The notes beneath the pieces are model-generated. The model saw only the letters and a program-made list of their open reading frames with translations. It did not search any database and had not been told where the DNA came from. A program made the position numbers and the translations under genes. Positions 1-6,867 of a DNA stretch of 22,234 nt are shown in pieces. Positions within the stretch are counted from its first letter, which is position 1, and each line of letters opens with the position of its first letter. This DNA is from an uncultured Erythrobacteraceae bacterium (lineage in GTDB: Bacteria > Pseudomonadota > Alphaproteobacteria > Sphingomonadales > Sphingomonadaceae): positions 1-22,234 of the forward strand of contig CATMNW010000009.1 of NCBI GenBank assembly GCA_950071875.1, written 5' to 3'.

Positions 1-703
1 CGCTCATCTCGGTGGCATAACCGCCCGAACCTTCGCCCTCGATTCCCGCGACGTTCTCGACAAACACCGGCTTGGCGCCGAGCGACTGGATCTGTTCCTT
101 GGTCGCAGAACGCACATCGGTCGCGCTAACTTGCGCACCTAGCCGCTTGGCGGTCGCGATCGCCTGCAGGCCCGCAACGCCCACGCCCATCACGAAGACC
201 TTTGCCGCCTGCACGGTGCCGGCGGCGGTCATCATCATCGGAAATGCGCGGCCATACTCGTTGGCGGCCGTGATCACCGCCTTGTAGCCGGCGAGGTTCG
301 ACTGGCTGGAAAGCACATCCATGCTCTGCGCACGGGTGATGCGCGGCATGAATTCCATGCTCAGCGCCTCGAGGCCCGCCCTGGCATAGCCCTCGACCAG
401 ATCGCCATTGCGGAACGGATCGAGCGTCGCCGCAACCCAGGCACCCGGCTTCGCGCCCGCCAGCGCGGACGGGTCAGGCGCCTGGACGCCGAGCACGATG
501 TCGGCGTCCTTCACGGTCTGTGCTGCAGGGCCGACTTCGGCCCCTGCCTCGCGGTATGCCTCGTCGGTCACGGAGGCGCCGAAGCCGGCATCTTCCTCGA
601 CAGCGACAGTGGCCCCCAACGCGGCGAACTTCTTCGCCGTTTCGGGTGTCAGCGCGACCCGGTTTTCACCGGCGGCGCGCTCCTTCAGCACCGCTATGCG
701 CAC
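1..703 (-). CDS. pntA: NAD(P) transhydrogenase subunit alpha, N-terminal part (runs off window start)
   Basis: This is the NAD(H)-binding subunit of the proton-translocating transhydrogenase, which makes NADPH from NADH using the proton gradient. The window holds the first 234 codons; the rest lies before position 1. The start is a GTG giving MRIAVLKER, which matches the usual N-terminus of the family, followed by ENRVALTPET. A Rossmann fold is visible about 60 residues from the cut end, with GVGVAGLQAIATAKRLGAQV followed by ATDVR. The family is usually about 380 residues in the split (PntAA/PntAB/PntB) alphaproteobacterial form, so roughly 60 percent is present. It starts 9 bases after the oxidase subunit IV stop codon on the same strand, so the two genes are very likely co-transcribed. 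No strong ribosome binding site is seen before the GTG, which fits translation coupled to the upstream gene. Confidence 0.93.
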   Translation of the reverse strand, partial: MRIAVLKERAAGENRVALTPETAKKFAALGATVAVEEDAGFGASVTDEAYREAGAEVGPAAQTVKDADIVLGVQAPDPSALAGAKPGAWVAATLDPFRNGDLVEGYARAGLEALSMEFMPRITRAQSMDVLSSQSNLAGYKAVITAANEYGRAFPMMMTAAGTVQAAKVFVMGVGVAGLQAIATAKRLGAQVSATDVRSATKEQIQSLGAKPVFVENVAGIEGEGSGGYATEMS

Positions 704-712
704 GCTTCGCGC

Positions 713-838
713 TTATTCCGCGATCATGAGTACAACGAGCAGCGTAATCACCGCAATCAGCGGCACCGACCACTTGAGATTGGCGATGAACGAACCGTAG
801 GTCTTGTTGTGTGCCTTATAGTCGTTGGCGGAAGCCAT
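713..838 (-). CDS. aa3-type cytochrome c oxidase subunit IV (41 aa)
   Basis: A tiny gene encoding 41 residues that starts MASANDYKAHNKTYGSF and ends in one membrane helix (about residues 21-39, WSVPLIAVITLLVVLM). The pattern of a short polar N-terminus with a conserved Y-x-x-F-x-x-x-x-K-W core and a single C-terminal helix is that of the bacterial aa3 oxidase subunit IV family (COX4_pro_2 type). This is a one-helix accessory subunit of the terminal oxidase. A GGAGA ribosome binding site lies 6 bases before the ATG. It stands alone, away from any other oxidase gene, and directly precedes pntA, an arrangement I have seen in sphingomonads. It is easily missed because of its size. The identification is from sequence pattern only. 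Confidence 0.85.
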   Translation of the reverse strand: MASANDYKAHNKTYGSFIANLKWSVPLIAVITLLVVLMIAE

Positions 839-1025
839 GGAATTTCTCCGAATGAAACTGTTCTGCCGGAAGTCCTATCGCGCACCTTCCAACTGCTCAA
901 GTCCCGCGTGCGCCCCCGCCTTGCGAAACAGGCTTAATCGGCTCTTCACACAATTGGCCTAGGGCAGAGCCGCGAAAGGCGTTATCCTACGCCGCTGCGC
1001 GCTGTGAGGGAGTACGGCCGGAAAT
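839..1025. promoter_or_regulatory. Divergent intergenic region between oxidase subunit IV and the NtrC-type regulator
   Basis: 187 bases with no convincing gene. It must hold the promoters for the leftward oxidase/pntA unit and the rightward regulator. On the minus strand a weak candidate is TTGAGC, 17 bases, TAGGAC near 870-900. A small dyad (ggcg/cgcc) lies at about 979-994. A GAGGGA ribosome binding site for the regulator is at 1006-1011. Confidence 0.4.
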
Positions 1026-2444
1026 ATGGCGACACAGGAATCACGCCTGTTGATGCTGATCGACGACGAACCGGCCCAGAACCGGCTCGTGGCCGCACTT
1101 GCCGCGCGTGATGGCTGGCGCACCCTCAATGCTGCCAGCGGAGAAGACGCTCTCGAACTGCTTGCATCGCCCGAAGGCAAGGAAATCAGCGCAATCCTCC
1201 TTGACCAGTGGGTTCCCGGCGATGCAGCCTGCGATCTCATCACGGATTTGCGCGCCGCATGCCCGCTGGCCCCGATCCTGATGCTGACCACAAGCACTTC
1301 GCCAAAGCTTGCGGTCGAAGCCATGCGCGCAGGTGCTACCGATTACCTCATCAAACCGGTCGGCCCCGAGCGGCTCCTGCAAGCCCTCGCCAGCGCAACC
1401 AGGATGGGAAAGCCCACCGCCGAACTCCAGCCAATGTCGGAAAAGCTCCCGCATCCGGTCGACTTCGACGGAATGGTCGGCACTGCCGCGCCATTCCGTA
1501 CGGCGCTGGCCAAGGCGGCTACCGCAGCTAGGGGCCACGGACATGTCCTGGTCGAGGGCGAGGGCGGCTGCGGCAAGGACATGCTGGCCCATGCCATGCA
1601 CGCTGCCAGTACCCGTTCACGCAATACGATGCGACTGGTGCATTGCGGCGGAATGCCCTCCGCATCGCTGGAATCATTGCTTTTCGGTCACGAGAAAGGC
1701 GCCTTTGCGGGCGCATTCGACCGGCAGACCGGACTGATCGAACATTGCGACGGCGGGACGCTGATCCTCGACGATATCGACCGCCTGCCCTCCCCGCAGC
1801 AGGACCGGCTCGCCGAAGTCCTTGCCAGCGGTATCGTCAGGCCGTCCGGTGCCGCTCATGGCTTCCGGATCGACGTGCGCATTATCGCGACATGCGATTT
1901 TGCCGTGGACGAGCTGGTTTCGGCAGGTGCCTTTTCGCAAGCTCTCGCCGAACAGCTTTCGGCAACCCGCATCCGCCTTCCCGCACTACGCGAGCGCATG
2001 GGCGACATACCGGCCCTCACCCGGTATTTCCTGTCCAAGATCGGCGAACGTCCGGGGCTCAAGCACCATTCGATCGCCGACAGCGCCCTGTCGCTGCTCG
2101 AGGCTTACGACTGGCCCGGCAACGTGCGCCAGTTGCAGGCCGTGTTGTTCCGCGCCTGCGTGTTCGAACAGCGCGAGGCGCTGACCGCGCACAGCTTCCC
2201 GCAACTGTCCGAGCTTCTCGGCGACCAGGCCGAACGCGGCGAGAGCCGGGCCCGCGGTCTCGGCGTTCTCCTCTATACCGACGATGGGCACGTGCGACCG
2301 CTCGAGGAAATCGAGGCAGACATCATCCGCCTCGCCATCGGCCACTATCGCGGTCGCATGACCGAAGTCGCCCGTCGCCTCGGCATCGGCCGCTCGACTC
2401 TCTACCGCAAGCTGTCGGAACTGGGCATCGACAACGCCGCCTGA
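1026..2444 (+). CDS. NtrC-family response regulator with a degenerate sigma-54 activation domain
   Basis: 472 residues in three parts. The receiver domain (about 5-120) has D13/D14, phosphoacceptor D60 in LLDQWVPG, T88 and K110, so it looks phosphorylatable. The AAA+ domain (about 148-385) has Walker A GEGGCGKD (178-185), but the sigma-54 contact loop reads GAFAGA (225-230) instead of GAFTGA, Walker B reads LILDD (246-250) where DE is usual, and the arginine-finger segment (usually FRxDLYYRL) reads FSQALAEQL (303-311), with both arginines gone. A Fis-type helix-turn-helix ends the protein (about 425-468, EVARRLGIGRSTLYRKL). From family knowledge, these losses should abolish ATP-driven sigma-54 remodelling. 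I infer a DNA-binding regulator working with ordinary sigma factor or as a repressor, as known for Rhodobacter capsulatus NtrC. There is no kinase gene next to it. GAGGGA lies before the start at a rather long spacing. Confidence 0.88.
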   Translation: MATQESRLLMLIDDEPAQNRLVAALAARDGWRTLNAASGEDALELLASPEGKEISAILLDQWVPGDAACDLITDLRAACPLAPILMLTTSTSPKLAVEAMRAGATDYLIKPVGPERLLQALASATRMGKPTAELQPMSEKLPHPVDFDGMVGTAAPFRTALAKAATAARGHGHVLVEGEGGCGKDMLAHAMHAASTRSRNTMRLVHCGGMPSASLESLLFGHEKGAFAGAFDRQTGLIEHCDGGTLILDDIDRLPSPQQDRLAEVLASGIVRPSGAAHGFRIDVRIIATCDFAVDELVSAGAFSQALAEQLSATRIRLPALRERMGDIPALTRYFLSKIGERPGLKHHSIADSALSLLEAYDWPGNVRQLQAVLFRACVFEQREALTAHSFPQLSELLGDQAERGESRARGLGVLLYTDDGHVRPLEEIEADIIRLAIGHYRGRMTEVARRLGIGRSTLYRKLSELGIDNAA

Positions 2445-2466
2445 CCTGCGTTACCCGGTTGGCGAT

Positions 2467-3246
2467 ATGCGAAAACTCGACAACATGGTGTGCGTCGTAA
2501 CCGGCGGCGCCCGCGGGATCGGCAAGGCCATTTGCGGTGCTTTCCTGGCGGAGGGTGCAAAGGTCGTGCTCTCCGATATCGACGAGGATGAAGGTAGGAA
2601 AGCGGCTGAAGAGCTCGGCTGCGCCTTCCACCCGCTCGACGTCGCCAGCGCAGACCAGTGGGATGCGCTGGCTGAGGCTTTCCCCGCAATCGACGTGCTG
2701 GTGAACAACGCCGGCATAACAGGCTTCGAGGACGGGCCTGTCGCGCATGATCCCGAGAACGCGAGCCTTGCCGAATGGCACAAGGTCCACGCCGTCAATA
2801 CCGACGGGTGCTTTCTCGGCTGCCGCTATGCCCTGCGCGCGATGAAGGCCAAGGGCACGGGGTCGATCATCAACATGTCCTCGCGCTCGGGCCTCGTCGG
2901 CATTCCCGGCGCGGCGGCCTATGCCGCGAGCAAGGCGGCGATGCGCAATCATACCAAGTCGGTCGCGCTTTATGCCGCGCAACATGGCTGGCAGATCCGC
3001 TGCAATTCCATCCACCCCGCCGCCATCCTTACCCCGATCTGGGAGCCTATGCTGGGCGACGGGCCGGACCGCGAGGCGAAAATGGCCGCACTGGTTGCGG
3101 ATACTCCGCTGAAGCGTTTCGGCACGGTCGAGGAGGTCGCCGCGCTCTGCGTGTTCCTGGCCAGCGATGACAGCGCCTACATGACCGGCTCCGAACTCAC
3201 GCTCGACGGCGGGCTGCTGGCCGGAAGCGCCGCCTCCCCCGGCTAA
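2467..3246 (+). CDS. SDR-family NAD-dependent oxidoreductase
   Basis: A 259-residue classical short-chain dehydrogenase. The cofactor loop is TGGARGIG (12-19). Asp37 at the end of the second strand (VVLSDID) indicates preference for NAD(H). NNAG is at 80-83, N111, and the catalytic set is S139, Y152 and K156 (YAASK). The C-terminal YMTGSELTLDGG is typical. The nearest well-known relatives are 3-beta/17-beta-hydroxysteroid and cyclic-alcohol dehydrogenases, but the true substrate cannot be read from the sequence. It starts 22 bases after the regulator gene and may be read from the same transcript. Its TAA stop overlaps the TAG stop of the opposing folP in the tetranucleotide CTAA. Confidence 0.9.
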   Translation: MRKLDNMVCVVTGGARGIGKAICGAFLAEGAKVVLSDIDEDEGRKAAEELGCAFHPLDVASADQWDALAEAFPAIDVLVNNAGITGFEDGPVAHDPENASLAEWHKVHAVNTDGCFLGCRYALRAMKAKGTGSIINMSSRSGLVGIPGAAAYAASKAAMRNHTKSVALYAAQHGWQIRCNSIHPAAILTPIWEPMLGDGPDREAKMAALVADTPLKRFGTVEEVAALCVFLASDDSAYMTGSELTLDGGLLAGSAASPG

Positions 3247-4358
3247 CCCGGCAGGTCGGCGAAGTCGGTCAGCGCGGCATCCCTCAACCCGCGCCAGACA
3301 TTGCGCGCCTGGACGGTTTCGGCAACGTCGTGAACGCGCAGCAGTTGGAGGCCTGCGCGCATGCCCTCGAGCGCCAGTGCGACGCTGCCGCCCAAACGGT
3401 CCTCTACCGGCGCTTCCTTGCTCAGCGCCCCGATCATGCGCTTGCGGCTCGCGCCCAGCAGAAGCGGGTGGCCCAGTGCGTGGAACAGCGGCAGCGCGTT
3501 GATCAGCGCGAGATTGTGCGCAAGGCTCTTGCCGAAGCCGATACCCGGATCGAGCAGGATGTTGCGCGCCTCGATCCCCGCCTCCAGCGCCGCATCGCGT
3601 CGGGCGCGCAGGGCATCGAACACCTCGAATACCACACTGTCGTAGTCCGCCCCTTCGTGAAGATCGTCGCCCGCTGCACCCGGAGCGTGCATCAAAACCA
3701 CGGGGCAACCGGCGCGCGCGACCACCTCCGCGCTGCGCGGATCGTGCGCGAGGCCGGAGACGTCGTTGACCAGATGCGCACCCGCGTCGAGCGCTGCCTC
3801 CATCACTGCCGCCTTGCGCGTGTCGATGCTGACCGCGGCGCCCATGCCCGCAACAGCCTCGATCGCCGGGACGACGCGATCAATCTCGTCGCCTTCCCAC
3901 AGAGCCTTGGCGCCGGGCCGCGTGCTTTCGCCGCCCACGTCGATGATCGCCGCCCCCGCCTCGACCATGGCGGCGGCATGTTCGCGCCCTGCCTGCGGGT
4001 CGTCGAGGAAGCGCCCGCCGTCGCTGAAGCTGTCGGGCGTCACGTTGAGGATGCCCATCCCCTGCGGCTGGTCGAGCGGCACATTGCGCGCGCCCAGCGT
4101 CAGCGGTGGATGCGCGAGAGTAAGATTGGCCCACTGCTGTTCCGCATCACCTGCAACCTCGTCGGGCAGCTGGCCCATCACCTCGGCCATCGTATCGGGC
4201 GCGGCGAGCCAGCGTTCGACCACCTCGCCATCCCTGCGCAGGATCACCGCAAAGCGGCTGGCATAGACCATGGTGCCTGCAAGGCGGATGGCATTGCCGT
4301 GTTCGGACTGCGGACCCGGCACGAGGCCGATGGGGCGGATGTAGGCATGTTGGATCAT
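3243..4358 (-). CDS. folP: Dihydropteroate synthase, with long N-terminal extension
   Basis: Joins pterin diphosphate to p-aminobenzoate in folate synthesis (the sulfonamide target). All family signatures are present: NVTPDSFSDGG (105-115), DVGGESTRPG (140-149), SIDT (177-180), NDVSG (198-202), DPGIGFGKS (270-278), GASRKR (302-307) and RVHDV (341-345). The protein is 371 residues where about 270-285 is usual. The excess is an N-terminal segment of about 98 residues before the first motif; E. coli has about 20. This segment (QWANLTLAHPPLTLGARNVP near its end) looks like a real folded part, and its reading frame is open with normal codon use. A GAGG ribosome binding site lies about 10 bases before the ATG. 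The gene converges on the SDR gene with a 4-base overlap and is monocistronic here. Confidence 0.96.
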   Translation of the reverse strand: MIQHAYIRPIGLVPGPQSEHGNAIRLAGTMVYASRFAVILRRDGEVVERWLAAPDTMAEVMGQLPDEVAGDAEQQWANLTLAHPPLTLGARNVPLDQPQGMGILNVTPDSFSDGGRFLDDPQAGREHAAAMVEAGAAIIDVGGESTRPGAKALWEGDEIDRVVPAIEAVAGMGAAVSIDTRKAAVMEAALDAGAHLVNDVSGLAHDPRSAEVVARAGCPVVLMHAPGAAGDDLHEGADYDSVVFEVFDALRARRDAALEAGIEARNILLDPGIGFGKSLAHNLALINALPLFHALGHPLLLGASRKRMIGALSKEAPVEDRLGGSVALALEGMRAGLQLLRVHDVAETVQARNVWRGLRDAALTDFADLPG

Positions 4359-4389
4359 TGTTGGAAAGCCTCAGGGCAAGCACCGCGAC

Positions 4390-4435
4390 ATGGACCGCAT
4401 GTTACACGGTCCATTGCGAAAAAAGAGGTGTAACA
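4390..4435. repeat. Two overlapping inverted repeats upstream of folP
   Basis: ATGGACCG (4390-4397) pairs with CGGTCCAT (4407-4414), an 8-base perfect stem with a 9-base loop. TGTTACAC (4400-4407) pairs with GTGTAACA (4428-4435), also 8 bases perfect, with a run of six A between. The two stems cannot form together because they share position 4407 and the second pairs across the first. They lie 32-77 bases upstream of the folP start, on its 5' side. They could be operator half-sites or an alternating leader structure. No T-run follows on either strand, so they are not ordinary terminators. Confidence 0.45.
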
Positions 4436-4443
4436 CCCTGGTG

Positions 4444-4457
4444 GCCCACAGGTGGGC
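4444..4457. repeat. 14-base perfect palindrome between folP and the small envelope gene
   Basis: GCCCAC AG GTGGGC is a self-complementary site in the folP/4584 intergenic region. It may be a protein-binding site; nothing else supports a role. Confidence 0.3.
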
Positions 4458-4559
4458 AATCTGGCGAAAGAAATGCATAAGCTCATGCGCACTCCCGTAA
4501 CGTTCGGGGCGCGAGTAGGACAGTCGTCAAAGGGGCATTTCCAGATAATCCCTGCATAG

Positions 4560-4588
4560 GCCACGAAGCCGCATCTTGTTGTCGTGGC
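4560..4588 (+). promoter_or_regulatory. Hairpin covering the proposed GTG start at 4584
   Basis: GCCACGA (4560-4566) is complementary to TCGTGGC (4582-4588), a 7-bp perfect stem with a 15-base loop. The proposed GTG start codon lies in the 3' arm. Either the start is further downstream (GTG 4611) or initiation is structurally controlled. Confidence 0.35.
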
Positions 4589-4964
4589 TTCACGTACCTA
4601 TTCCAAGCGCGTGTCGTTGACGAACCTTCATAGGCTGCTGTTCAAGCTGGGACTGATCGCGGTCCTGGCTGCGGTTCTGTGCCAGGCGACCCCGTCGGCG
4701 CCCGTCCCTGTTTCGCGCGACCGCGGCTCTGCCTTCGATGCGACCACATTCGAAGTCGCCGTCCTTACGCAACGCGATGGCGAAACCAGGGAAGCGGTAT
4801 CCGAGGTCGAACCGGCAATTCCGGTGGTGACCCTGATCGACATGAGATCGATTCCCACCACGACCATCAAAGGCAACGACTACCCGCCAAGGCAAACCGG
4901 TCCCCCGGTCAAATCCGTCTGGCGTCCGCTACCTCCGACGAGAGGTCCCCCGATCCGCACCTGA
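4584..4964 (+). CDS. Small exported or membrane-anchored protein, unknown function
   Basis: I do not recognise this protein. The 126-residue reading starts at GTG and has a basic N-terminus, a hydrophobic stretch at about residues 19-34 (LFKLGLIAVLAAVLCQA) that looks like a signal peptide or membrane anchor, and a proline-rich basic C-terminal tail (PPRQTGPP, PLPPTRGPPIRT). No catalytic motif is seen. The start is uncertain: the GTG at 4584 lies inside a 7-bp hairpin arm and has no clear ribosome binding site, and an in-frame GTG at 4611 would give a 117-residue protein that keeps the hydrophobic segment. The gene is followed 54 bases later by another small membrane protein and both probably end at the hairpin at 5315-5355. 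It is likely a real gene because of the coherent topology and the gap it fills. Confidence 0.55.
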   Translation: MASRTYSKRVSLTNLHRLLFKLGLIAVLAAVLCQATPSAPVPVSRDRGSAFDATTFEVAVLTQRDGETREAVSEVEPAIPVVTLIDMRSIPTTTIKGNDYPPRQTGPPVKSVWRPLPPTRGPPIRT

Positions 4965-5018
4965 TTTCGCGCGCCCCGTGCAGGGGCAATTCAACCGCAC
5001 GAATCCAGGTGTAATATC

Positions 5019-5303
5019 ATGAACGATACAAAGGCAGTTGCTGCCGACAATTCCGATCGCTTCGATCGCGCAGAAGCCCTGCTCAGCCGCTATCCCGACA
5101 TCGACGGGGAAGAACTGAAATCCCTCAAGCAATGGTTCGACAAGGAAGCGAGCTCTTTCGAAGTCGCAAGCCTCGCGACGAAGGAACTGTCCGGATATTC
5201 GCAATTCCGGGCGGACCACATGAACCGCTTTTCGGCCCTTGAAATGATAACCATCGGCCTGATCGTCATCGCTGTGGGAGCAACCGTCCTGCTGTTCCTT
5301 TAG
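5019..5303 (+). CDS. Small C-tail-anchored membrane protein, unknown function
   Basis: I do not recognise a named family. The 94 residues are mostly charged and helical (about 12-70, including RFDRAEALLSRYPDIDGEEL and an SLKQWFDKEA segment), then a single membrane helix closes the protein (about 72-94, ALEMITIGLIVIAVGATVLLFL). This tail-anchored layout places the N-terminal part in the cytoplasm. The YPDIDGEELKSLKQWF stretch resembles the short helical modules found in many small sphingomonad membrane proteins, but I cannot assign a role. An AGGT ribosome binding site precedes the ATG. It probably forms a two-gene unit with 4584 and is closed by the hairpin just downstream. Confidence 0.7.
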   Translation: MNDTKAVAADNSDRFDRAEALLSRYPDIDGEELKSLKQWFDKEASSFEVASLATKELSGYSQFRADHMNRFSALEMITIGLIVIAVGATVLLFL

Positions 5304-5314
5304 GGAAAGAAAGA

Positions 5315-5355
5315 CCCTTCATCCTCGACGGCAATGAACCTTCGGGGATGAAGGG
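5315..5355 (+). terminator. Strong hairpin, likely terminator of the 4584-5303 unit
   Basis: CCCTTCATCCTCGA (5315-5328) pairs with TCGGGGATGAAGGG (5342-5355), a 14-bp stem with one G-U pair and a 13-base loop. It begins 12 bases after the stop codon. The downstream T-tract is weak (CTCGATTTCG), so termination may not be fully intrinsic. It separates the small envelope genes from the potassium uptake operon. Confidence 0.65.
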
Positions 5356-5466
5356 CTCGATTTCGCGTAAATTTTGAGGTCGGGCCTTGCTGCGACGGTG
5401 CCAGCATCGGTGCGCGGACTGTATCGATCAAGCATCCGAAATCGTATGGTCGCATGACGAGCGATA

Positions 5467-5480
5467 TGTTCACGGGAACA
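5467..5480. promoter_or_regulatory. Possible operator TGTTC-N4-GAACA upstream of ktrB
   Basis: A 14-base interrupted palindrome lies 59 bases upstream of the ktrB start, in the 235-base gap 5304-5538. It is followed by an A/T-rich stretch (GATCTAAATC) that could hold a -10 element. It is the only dyad I see in the gap besides the terminator. The binding protein is unknown. Confidence 0.3.
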
Positions 5481-5538
5481 AAAGCGATCTAAATCACCTT
5501 GCGCTTCTGTTCTCGGTAAGTGAGTTTCCAAAACCCGA

Positions 5539-6867
5539 ATGTTTCGCATGCGCGATCCGATCCGCTTGATCCCCCTGCTGTTCGCGGGACTTATCTTCGC
5601 GGGTACCGTTCTTCTGATACTGCCGGTTTCAACCGAAAGCGGAACTGCCGCCCCGGTGCTTTCGGCTTTCTTTACCGCCGTATCCGCGGTTTCGGTAACC
5701 GGACTGATCGTCGAGGATACCCCGATCTTCTGGTCTACCTTCGGCCAGGGCGTGATCATGCTGCTGTTCCAGATCGGAGGCTTCGGCATCATGACGGCAG
5801 CAACGCTGTTCGGCCTGATGGTAGGGCGCGGCTTCGGGTTGAAGGAAAGACTGGCCACGCAGGTCGAGCGCAGCCGGCTCGAGACAGGCGATGCAGTATC
5901 GGTGTTGAAACTCGTCTTCCTGATCACGCTGGTGGTCGAGGCAGGTGTCGCATTGGTGCTTACCTTGCGCTTCACCACGGCCCACGCAATGCCGCTGTCC
6001 GAGGCCGCGTGGCACGGTATTTTCCATTCGGTCAGCGCCTTCAACAATGCAGGGTTTTCCAGCTTTTCCGACAGTGTCATGGGCTTTCAGCAGGACGGTA
6101 TGATCCTTGGGCCGATCATGCTGGCTGTCATCCTGACCGCTCTGGGCTTTCCCGTCATGCAGGACCTGCGCCGCCACGCATTCGCCTGGCGCAAGTGGTC
6201 GCTGCACACGAAAATCACGATGGTCGGCACGCTGGCCCTCCTGCTGCTGGGCTTCTTGGCCACGCTGGCGATGGAATGGAACAATCCTGACACGCTCGGT
6301 CCGATGGGCCCGGGCGCGAAACTGCTCAATGCCGCCTTCCATTCGGTCATGCCGCGCACCGCCGGCTTCAACAGCCTCGACATCGGTTCCTTTCAGGACG
6401 AAACCATCATGACCAACTTCTTCCTGATGTTCATCGGCGGGGGCAGCGCGGGAACCGCGGGCGGGATCAAGATCACAACTTTCCTCGTCCTCTTCGCCAT
6501 CGTCTTGTCCGAAGTGCGGGGCAGGCGCGATGCCGGACTGTTCGGTCGAAGGTTCGGCCATGCAATCGAGCGACAGGCCTTGTCGGTTACGGTTCTGGCG
6601 GCAACGCTGATTTTTGCAGCGACGACCTATATCGCCATGATCAGTCCCCTGCCGCTCGATGACATCCTGTTCGAGTGCATTTCCGCATTTTCGACGGTCG
6701 GACTTTCCACCGGCATTACCGCCGACCTTCCCCCTTCCGCCCTCATGGTGCTGTGCATTTTGATGTTCGTCGGCCGTGTCGGGACCATTACGGTCGCCAC
6801 AGCGCTCGCGCTGGGTGGGCGGGAACGACCATACCGTTACCCCGAGGAGAACCCTATTGTCGGCTGA
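5539..6867 (+). CDS. ktrB: TrkH/KtrB-family potassium uptake membrane subunit
   Basis: The translocating subunit of a Ktr/Trk potassium uptake system. In 442 residues the four pore-loop repeats of the family are visible: SVTGL (52-56), NNAGF (169-173), RTAGFN (273-278) and STVGLSTG (385-392). The glycine-rich gating loop GGGSAGTAGGIKITT lies between at about 300-314. Hydrophobic segments fit eight membrane helices. The length (about 440-450) matches KtrB rather than the longer E. coli TrkH (about 480). The start is ATG at 5539; a second ATG at 5548 (codon 4) is possible. The stop overlaps the TTG start of the regulatory subunit by 11 bases, so the two are translationally coupled. Confidence 0.95.
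   Translation: MFRMRDPIRLIPLLFAGLIFAGTVLLILPVSTESGTAAPVLSAFFTAVSAVSVTGLIVEDTPIFWSTFGQGVIMLLFQIGGFGIMTAATLFGLMVGRGFGLKERLATQVERSRLETGDAVSVLKLVFLITLVVEAGVALVLTLRFTTAHAMPLSEAAWHGIFHSVSAFNNAGFSSFSDSVMGFQQDGMILGPIMLAVILTALGFPVMQDLRRHAFAWRKWSLHTKITMVGTLALLLLGFLATLAMEWNNPDTLGPMGPGAKLLNAAFHSVMPRTAGFNSLDIGSFQDETIMTNFFLMFIGGGSAGTAGGIKITTFLVLFAIVLSEVRGRRDAGLFGRRFGHAIERQALSVTVLAATLIFAATTYIAMISPLPLDDILFECISAFSTVGLSTGITADLPPSALMVLCILMFVGRVGTITVATALALGGRERPYRYPEENPIVG

Noticed and set aside
1643..2500. Arginine-rich 285-codon frame overlapping the NtrC-type regulator
   Set aside because: An out-of-frame shadow; the regulator frame carries all domain motifs.
2323..3708. 461-codon open frame on the minus strand across the SDR and folP genes
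   Set aside because: It is arginine/cysteine-rich with no motifs and lies antisense to the SDR gene and in another frame of folP; typical of GC-rich DNA.
4973..4988. GCCCC/GGGGC hairpin between the two small envelope genes as a terminator
   Set aside because: Five base pairs and no T-run; likely chance in GC-rich DNA.
6776..6856. Upstream ATG extension of ktrA
   Set aside because: It would add 27 residues inside ktrB without family similarity; TTG 6857 has the ribosome binding site and gives the family length.
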